From the NCBI GenBank assembly GCA_019136175.1, contig JAGVUS010000372.1:1-6372 (forward strand): DNA of 6,372 nucleotides, read 5' to 3'. Under the pieces are notes generated by a model that made no database searches, was not told the origin of the DNA, and saw nothing but the letters and a program-made list of their open reading frames with translations. A program made the position numbers and the translations under genes. This document shows, piece by piece, positions 1 through 4,351 of this stretch. Each line of letters starts with the position of its first letter. Position 1 is the stretch's first letter. Source of the stretch: Chloroflexota bacterium. Lineage in GTDB: Bacteria; Chloroflexota; Anaerolineae; Anaerolineales; Anaerolineaceae.

Positions 1-83
1 GTTGGGTGGTAAGGTTTTCATGTGCTGGTCTCCCATCCCCCAACTGCGTTTGGGATTAAGAATTTCGTTTGGAGAATTCAAGC

Positions 84-89
84 TATAAT
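84..89 (+). promoter_or_regulatory. Probable -10 element of the sensor-gene promoter
   Basis: The hexamer TATAAT matches the sigma-70 -10 consensus exactly. No good -35 sits 16-18 bases upstream; the bases there read AATTTC or similar. Transcription would begin near 96, about 40 bases before the preferred start codon at 138. The position argues against the in-frame TTG at 69 as start, because that codon would lie upstream of the transcript. Confidence 0.45.
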
Positions 90-137
90 GAATTATCTTT
101 TTTGTTTCCTGTAATTTTAAGTGGCATGGAGCGGTCC

Positions 138-2732
138 ATGAGCCTGCGGACCAAAATTTTGCTGGTAAATGCAGCAACCACGGTGATCCTGATTGTCGGG
201 TTGCTGCTGGCTGTCCGCGGCTTGCTCCTGCCGCACTTCCTGGAAGAACAGGATGCTGCAGTTCATCTGAACCTGGAACGGCTGGAAGGTGCCATCCAAA
301 ATGACTTTATGGTCCTGGATCAGACCATCCGTGACTGGGCAAAGTGGGACGACACCTATGCTTTCATCCAGGATGCCAACCAGGAATATGTGGAGTCCAA
401 CTTGCAGCCCGCCACATTTGCAGACCTCCATGTGCATTGGATGGTATTTGTTGGCGCGGACGGCGGGGTTGTCTTTGACGGCATCTATGACCCGGACTCC
501 GGGCAGGTGCAGCCCAGCCCATTATCCATGGCTGCCCATCTTGGTGCCGGATCTCCCCTCCTGCCCGATCCCGGAGCCATGGAAGGGAAACAGGGCTTCC
601 TGGCGGTGGCGGATGCCCCCATGCTGGTGGTTTCGCACCCCATTCTTCATACAGAAGGCGGCGGTCCTCCGCTTGGCGCGCTGATCATGGGGCGCTACCT
701 GGACGCACAGGAAGTTGCCCAATTTGCCAACGTATTGCAATTTCCGGTTTCCATCCACCGCCTGGGCGGCGGGGAGCCTGTTCCAGGGGATGTAAGCGCT
801 GCCTTGGAGAATATCCTTGCATCTGGCGCATCCCACAGGATATCTCCTTCTGATGATCGGACAGTATCCGGTTACCTCCTGCTGCGGGATGTCTATGACC
901 AGCCAGCCTATATCTTCAGCTTTCAGCAGCCGTCTACGGTGCACCAGGCAGGAATCGTCTTGATCAACCTGGTCATTACCATTCTGATTGCAGCCGGGTT
1001 GATCTTCTTCCTGGTGTTTTCCGGTGCAATGGAAGTAATGGTTCTCGCCCCTTTGCGCCGCCTGAACCAACAGGTGACCGAGGTGGGAACCACGGGTGAT
1101 TTATCCCGCCGGGTCACGGTCCATGGCAGGGATGAACTGGGGCAACTGTCGGAATCCATTAACCGTACCCTCGCTGCCTTGCAGGAGGCGCAAAGGATGG
1201 GTGAGGAAAACCGGGAACGCTTCCGTACCCTGGTCAATTCGATGGATGAACTGGTGTTTACCCTGAACCGTGAACGAACCGAGATGCACTTTTACGGCAG
1301 ACAATCCGCCCGTTTCCGTCTTGCAGAAAGCGTGGACCCGGGAGAATTTCGCGATCTGCTGGACCGCGTTTCCAACTTCTCCCTGCACCATGAAATGATG
1401 GAACGTGCCATGGCGGGCGAGTCCATCTCTTATGACTTCCAGGTTGATTTTGATAAACAAAAACACCACTTTGTCAATTCGGTTGCACCCATTCATAATC
1501 CCCGTGGCGAGATTGTGGGCGTGGTGGGGGTGGCGCAGGAAATCAGCAACCTGAAGCAGCTGGAATTCATCCTCCGCCAGCGTGTGACAGAGTTGACTGC
1601 ATTGTACGAAGTCTCCCGCCTGTTCCTCAGCCAGCTTGATACGACTGCAGCGCTTGCCAATGTCTGCCGTCTGGCAGTTCAGCGCTTTGGGCTGGATGCC
1701 GCCTGGGTGGGAGAGCCCCTGCCTTCCGGCAGCCGGATGCGGGTGCTTTCCAGCTATGGCGCCATGCCCATTGATGCCGCGTCCCACATGGTTCGGATAG
1801 AATCGGGTGGTTTGGTGAACCCGGCGCTGCTGTCCTATCAGAATGGTCGGGTGGTGACACTTAACCGATTTTCCAATGATGATACCCGTCCCATCGGTCC
1901 AACTGGAAGGCTGGTGCAATCCCTCATTTGCCTGCCCCTGCAGCAGAACGGTCAATCGATTGCTGCATTGACTGCTTACAGCCGGGAGGAAGGCTACTTC
2001 ACCCCGGAACGGCTCCAGTTTCTGCAATCCTTTGCCAACCTGGCAAGCGCCGCGCTTCAGAGCGCCCGGCTCTTTGAGCAGGTGCTGTCGGGCAGGCAGC
2101 GACTGCAAGACCTCTCCCGCCGCCTGGTGGAAGTGCAGGACCAGGAACGGCTGGATACCGTGGAAGAGCTTCGCGAGGAAATGGACCGGATTTTCTCCGA
2201 CCTTGGCACGGCGATCCAGCCGGAAACACTCCCTGATCCACTCGTCTTGCAGCAGGAACTGGAAACCGCCCGCGAGCGCACCCGGACATTCCTGGAACGC
2301 GCCAGCAGGAAACGAACGGAACCCCGCGCTTCGCTGCTGGAAGCACGCGGGCTGATTCCCACCCTGCAATGGCTGATCAACCGCTATTCCACCCGCCATG
2401 GTATGTCCATGCAGTTGGATGCGCCTGGTTTGGATGAAAACCGTTTCCCATTTGAGGTGGAATTGACGGCTTACCGCCTGGTACAGGAAGCCCTGACAAT
2501 CATTGCCCAAAATTCCCATGTCCAATCCCTGCAGCTCCAGGTGCAGCATCTGCCGGGCTTGCTGGAAATCCGCATTGTCAAGCCCACCGAGGGCGGCACC
2601 ACGGATCCAACGCTTCACCGGCTGCTGCTGGATTTACGCCAGCACCTGGCAGCCTTTCGGGGTGATGTCCAGATCGAAACCCATCCCGGTGGCGGTGAAA
2701 CCTACATTTTTCATATCCCCCTGCAGGATTAA
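138..2732 (+). CDS. Membrane sensor protein, CHASE4-HAMP-PAS-GAF with degenerate histidine-kinase C-terminus (probable pseudokinase)
   Basis: A membrane sensor of 864 residues. TM1 is at about 7-30. The extracytoplasmic CHASE4 domain carries the typical DWAKWDDTY stretch at 66-74, and TM2 is at about 271-295. A HAMP linker follows (about 300-352, with DELG at 332-335), then PAS (about 360-473), GAF (about 487-648) and a coiled segment. The C-terminus has the layout of a NarL-type (HisKA_3 plus HATPase_c) kinase, with LSRRLVEVQDQER, then EELREE, YRLVQEALT and a final PGGGETYIFHIPL. However, the acceptor His of the usual ELHDE is Arg679, the N-box Asn is Ile788, and the DxGxG box reads KPTEGG from 815. 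Autophosphorylation therefore looks impossible, and signalling probably works by partner binding, or the tail is vestigial. ATG 138 is preferred: GGAG at 128-131 gives 6-base spacing. In-frame ATG 126 and TTG 69 lack a ribosome binding site. The frame is intact. Family assignment is firm; ligand and output are unknown. Confidence 0.88.
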   Translation: MSLRTKILLVNAATTVILIVGLLLAVRGLLLPHFLEEQDAAVHLNLERLEGAIQNDFMVLDQTIRDWAKWDDTYAFIQDANQEYVESNLQPATFADLHVHWMVFVGADGGVVFDGIYDPDSGQVQPSPLSMAAHLGAGSPLLPDPGAMEGKQGFLAVADAPMLVVSHPILHTEGGGPPLGALIMGRYLDAQEVAQFANVLQFPVSIHRLGGGEPVPGDVSAALENILASGASHRISPSDDRTVSGYLLLRDVYDQPAYIFSFQQPSTVHQAGIVLINLVITILIAAGLIFFLVFSGAMEVMVLAPLRRLNQQVTEVGTTGDLSRRVTVHGRDELGQLSESINRTLAALQEAQRMGEENRERFRTLVNSMDELVFTLNRERTEMHFYGRQSARFRLAESVDPGEFRDLLDRVSNFSLHHEMMERAMAGESISYDFQVDFDKQKHHFVNSVAPIHNPRGEIVGVVGVAQEISNLKQLEFILRQRVTELTALYEVSRLFLSQLDTTAALANVCRLAVQRFGLDAAWVGEPLPSGSRMRVLSSYGAMPIDAASHMVRIESGGLVNPALLSYQNGRVVTLNRFSNDDTRPIGPTGRLVQSLICLPLQQNGQSIAALTAYSREEGYFTPERLQFLQSFANLASAALQSARLFEQVLSGRQRLQDLSRRLVEVQDQERLDTVEELREEMDRIFSDLGTAIQPETLPDPLVLQQELETARERTRTFLERASRKRTEPRASLLEARGLIPTLQWLINRYSTRHGMSMQLDAPGLDENRFPFEVELTAYRLVQEALTIIAQNSHVQSLQLQVQHLPGLLEIRIVKPTEGGTTDPTLHRLLLDLRQHLAAFRGDVQIETHPGGGETYIFHIPLQD

Positions 2733-2749
2733 CCTTTTGATAGTTTCCG

Positions 2750-2758
2750 TGCTATACT
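2750..2758 (+). promoter_or_regulatory. Possible extended -10 promoter for glgC
   Basis: TGC followed by TATACT fits an extended -10 element (TGnTATAAT-like), which can work with a poor -35. The nearest -35 candidate is TTAACC at 2729-2734, 18 bases upstream and overlapping the sensor stop codon. TTGATA at 2737-2742 is only 10 bases away, too close to pair with it. A start near 2765 would leave a leader of about 25 bases. glgC may also be reached by read-through from the sensor gene, since no terminator lies between them. Confidence 0.35.
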
Positions 2759-2779
2759 TTTTCCAACCAATTGATGAGT

Positions 2780-2786
2780 GGAGGAA
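2780..2786 (+). promoter_or_regulatory. Ribosome binding site that decides the glgC start
   Basis: GGAGGAA lies with its GGAGG core 5 bases before ATG 2790. It overlaps the in-frame GTG at 2778, which would add four residues but has no ribosome binding site of its own. ATG 2799 also lacks one. The site therefore picks 2790. Confidence 0.75.
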
Positions 2787-2789
2787 CCT

Positions 2790-4070
2790 ATGTCATCCAT
2801 GGAGGATATTCTGGCTGTCATCCTGGGCGGAGGGCGGGGCGCCCGCCTGTTTCCCCTGACAAAAATGCGCTCCAAGCCTGCCGTTCCCATTGCCGGGAAA
2901 TACCGCCTGATAGACATTCCAATCAGCAACTGCATTAATTCCGGCATCTTCCGGGTTGCCGTCCTGACTCAGTTTAATTCTGTTTCCCTGCACCGCCACA
3001 TTACCCAGACGTACCAGTTTGACCGGTTTCATACTGGCTGGGTCCAGATTTGGGCTGCGGAGCAGACGATTGCCAGTGAAGACTGGTACCAGGGAACTGC
3101 TGATGCCGTCCGCAAGCAGCTGTTTGAGATTCGTTCCACCCGGGCATCCCATGTTCTCATCCTGGCGGGCGACCACCTGTACCGGATGGATTATTCCGCC
3201 ATGGCGCGCCAGCATTGGGAAACAGATGCCGATATCACAGTAGCGGTCCAGCCGGTGGCAGCCCAGGATGCGGGGCGGTTTGGCATCCTCAAGGTGGGCG
3301 AAAACAACCGGATCACCGAATTTGCGGAAAAGCCCAAAGATCCTGCCCTCCTGGCGAGCCTGGTCAGCCGTTCGGATGCCGGAAGACCTTTCCTTGGCTC
3401 GATGGGAATTTACCTGTTCAAAACCAGCGTCCTGTTTGACCTGCTGGAGCATTCCACGCTCGACGATTTTGGCGTCCATGTCATTCCCAGTTCCCTGGGT
3501 ACCCACCAGGTGTTTGGCTATCACTTTGATGATTACTGGGAGGATATTGGGACCATTCGTAGTTTTTACGATACCAACCTGGCACTCACCCTGCCCAACC
3601 CGCCGTTTAATTTCTACGACGCCGATCATCCCATCTACACGCATCCCCGCTTCCTGCCGGGTACCACGGTGGAAAACAGTACATTGGAAAACGTGTTACT
3701 GACGGAGGGTTGCTGCATCCAGGATGCGGATATCCGCCATTCCATCATCGGCGTCCGCTCCCAGATTCGCTCCGGGGTTCATGTTGCCGACAGCATCATC
3801 ATGGGCTCCGATTATTTCGACAGTGAAATTGCCAAACATATCCCCGGCGGAAGTGCCGTCCCGATTGGGATTGGGGTGAACAGCCATATTGAAGGCGCCA
3901 TCGTGGATAAGAACGCCCGCATTGGCAGCAATGTAATCATCCGCTCCTTCCCGCGCGGGACGGAAATTACCACCGATACCTGGGTGGTGCGGGATGGCAT
4001 TGTGGTGATTCCCAAGAACGCCACGCTTCCCAATGACACCTATATTGGTCCCGGCGTCCCGGTGGATTGA
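2790..4070 (+). CDS. glgC: Glucose-1-phosphate adenylyltransferase (ADP-glucose pyrophosphorylase)
   Basis: Catalyses glucose-1-phosphate + ATP to ADP-glucose + pyrophosphate in the cytoplasm, the committed step of glycogen synthesis; the family works as a tetramer. The 426 residues are full length. The N-terminal nucleotidyltransferase domain shows GGGRGARLFPLT from 13 with Arg19 and Lys29, the pair needed for catalysis in the potato enzyme. It also has KYRLIDIPISNC, QGTADAVRK (101-109), AGDHLYRMDY with the metal-binding Asp128, and FAEKP with Lys181 at the sugar-phosphate site. From about 290 a left-handed beta-helix domain follows. Lys374 (IVDKNARIG) and Lys409 (VVIPKNA) match the two 3-phosphoglycerate-binding lysines of cyanobacterial and plant enzymes (382/419 in Anabaena, 404/441 in potato), so an allosteric site of that type is likely. 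It lies 57 bases after the sensor gene and ends at a strong terminator. Its effector preference is inferred. Confidence 0.96.
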   Translation: MSSMEDILAVILGGGRGARLFPLTKMRSKPAVPIAGKYRLIDIPISNCINSGIFRVAVLTQFNSVSLHRHITQTYQFDRFHTGWVQIWAAEQTIASEDWYQGTADAVRKQLFEIRSTRASHVLILAGDHLYRMDYSAMARQHWETDADITVAVQPVAAQDAGRFGILKVGENNRITEFAEKPKDPALLASLVSRSDAGRPFLGSMGIYLFKTSVLFDLLEHSTLDDFGVHVIPSSLGTHQVFGYHFDDYWEDIGTIRSFYDTNLALTLPNPPFNFYDADHPIYTHPRFLPGTTVENSTLENVLLTEGCCIQDADIRHSIIGVRSQIRSGVHVADSIIMGSDYFDSEIAKHIPGGSAVPIGIGVNSHIEGAIVDKNARIGSNVIIRSFPRGTEITTDTWVVRDGIVVIPKNATLPNDTYIGPGVPVD

Positions 4071-4085
4071 TAAGTGGATTGATAA
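4062..4085 (+). repeat. Perfect 12-bp tandem duplication across the glgC stop codon
   Basis: GTGGATTGATAA occurs twice head to tail (4062-4073 and 4074-4085). The unit is four codons and stays in frame: Val-Asp-TGA-TAA-Val-Asp-TGA-TAA. The first TGA (4068-4070) is the real stop, so the second copy is untranslated and simply supplies spare stops. The lack of any mismatch suggests a recent slippage event. Confidence 0.9.
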
Positions 4086-4096
4086 CCTGGCAGCAA

Positions 4097-4135
4097 CCGG
4101 GCAGGCGTTTTCTTGTGCCTGCCCGGAATTTTTTT
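4097..4135 (+). terminator. Intrinsic terminator after glgC
   Basis: CCGGGCAGGC (4097-4106) pairs perfectly with GCCTGCCCGG (4117-4126) around a 10-base loop. Two A and then seven T follow (4129-4135). The strong GC stem plus T-tract 27 bases after the glgC stop is a classic Rho-independent terminator. It separates glgC from the ATPase gene. Confidence 0.93.
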
Positions 4136-4211
4136 AATGGAAATCTGTAATTATTTTTGACGGTAAATGTAATGGATTTGAAGGAAGGCACTTGTAATTT
4201 TTTCGTAGAGG

Positions 4212-4217
4212 TATAAT
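4212..4217 (+). promoter_or_regulatory. Probable -10 element of the P-type ATPase promoter
   Basis: An exact TATAAT lies in the AT-rich gap after the glgC terminator. The -35 is poor: TTGTAA at 4192-4197 is only 14 bases away, and the 17-base position reads CACTTG. Transcription would begin near 4224, giving a leader of about 128 bases before the ATPase start. The location, just downstream of a terminator and upstream of a new gene, supports the call. Confidence 0.5.
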
Positions 4218-4250
4218 CTATTAACGTGAAATCATCTGATGTTTGGAAAC

Positions 4251-4316
4251 AGAGCGGAGCAAAGGTTTGTTCATTTCCATGGGAATTAAAACCGTTGAAC
4301 CGCTCTTTATTTTATT
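4251..4316 (+). terminator. Candidate attenuator hairpin in the ATPase leader
   Basis: AGAGCGG (4251-4257) is exactly complementary to CCGCTCT (4300-4306), and TTATTTTATT follows. The 42-base interior can form GGTTT (4264-4268) with AAACC (4289-4293), and inside that TTCC (4275-4278) with GGAA (4282-4285). A GC-rich stem, U-rich run and downstream coding gene resemble a conditional terminator. The large loop and interrupted T-run make it a weak one, so an RNA structure that is not a terminator is just as possible. Confidence 0.3.
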
Positions 4317-4338
4317 AATTTTAACTTTGTAAATTTTT

Positions 4339-4345
4339 AAGGAGG
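4339..4345 (+). promoter_or_regulatory. Strong ribosome binding site of the ATPase gene
   Basis: AAGGAGG lies 3 bases before ATG 4349 and 6 bases before ATG 4352. The spacing favours the second ATG, though the two differ by one Met only. Confidence 0.85.
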
Positions 4346-4351
4346 AAGATG

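Larger units (their letters stand above)
4224..4351 (+). promoter_or_regulatory. Long AT-rich 5' leader of the ATPase gene, possibly a regulatory RNA element
   Basis: If transcription starts near 4224, the leader is unusually long for this window, where the other two genes have leaders of about 25-40 bases. It contains a long-range 7-bp stem (4251-4257 with 4300-4306) enclosing two small nested helices and followed by a U-rich run. It also holds two very short open reading frames, at 4239-4289 and 4279-4332, neither with a convincing ribosome binding site. I could not match it to a known riboswitch class. In particular, I do not see the conserved core of the yybP-ykoY manganese element, which is known upstream of some cation ATPases. 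Confidence 0.35.

Noticed and set aside
35..67. Possible terminator of an upstream gene (ATCCC 35-39 with GGGAT 52-56, then T-rich)
   Set aside because: The stem is 5 bp with bulges and the T-run is interrupted. The upstream gene is not in the window, so there is nothing to support it.
1101..2618. 505-codon open frame on the - strand inside the sensor gene
   Set aside because: Its codons align exactly with the sense codons, so its stops would need sense TTA, CTA or TCA codons, which are rare here. The long frame is a by-product of codon choice. The peptide has no recognisable domain.
2737..2758. TTGATA with TATACT as a standard -35/-10 pair
   Set aside because: The spacer is only 10 bases, too short for sigma-70. 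The extended -10 reading was kept instead.
2793..3644. 283-codon open frame on the - strand inside glgC
   Set aside because: This is the third codon-aligned antisense shadow. All three genes show the same effect, which points to codon bias and not to overlapping genes.
4135..4203. Short direct repeats in the intergenic gap (TAATGGA at 4135 and 4170; TGTAATT at 4146 and 4193)
   Set aside because: The copies are 7 bp in an AT-rich stretch and not palindromic. They are expected by chance and not supportable as operators.
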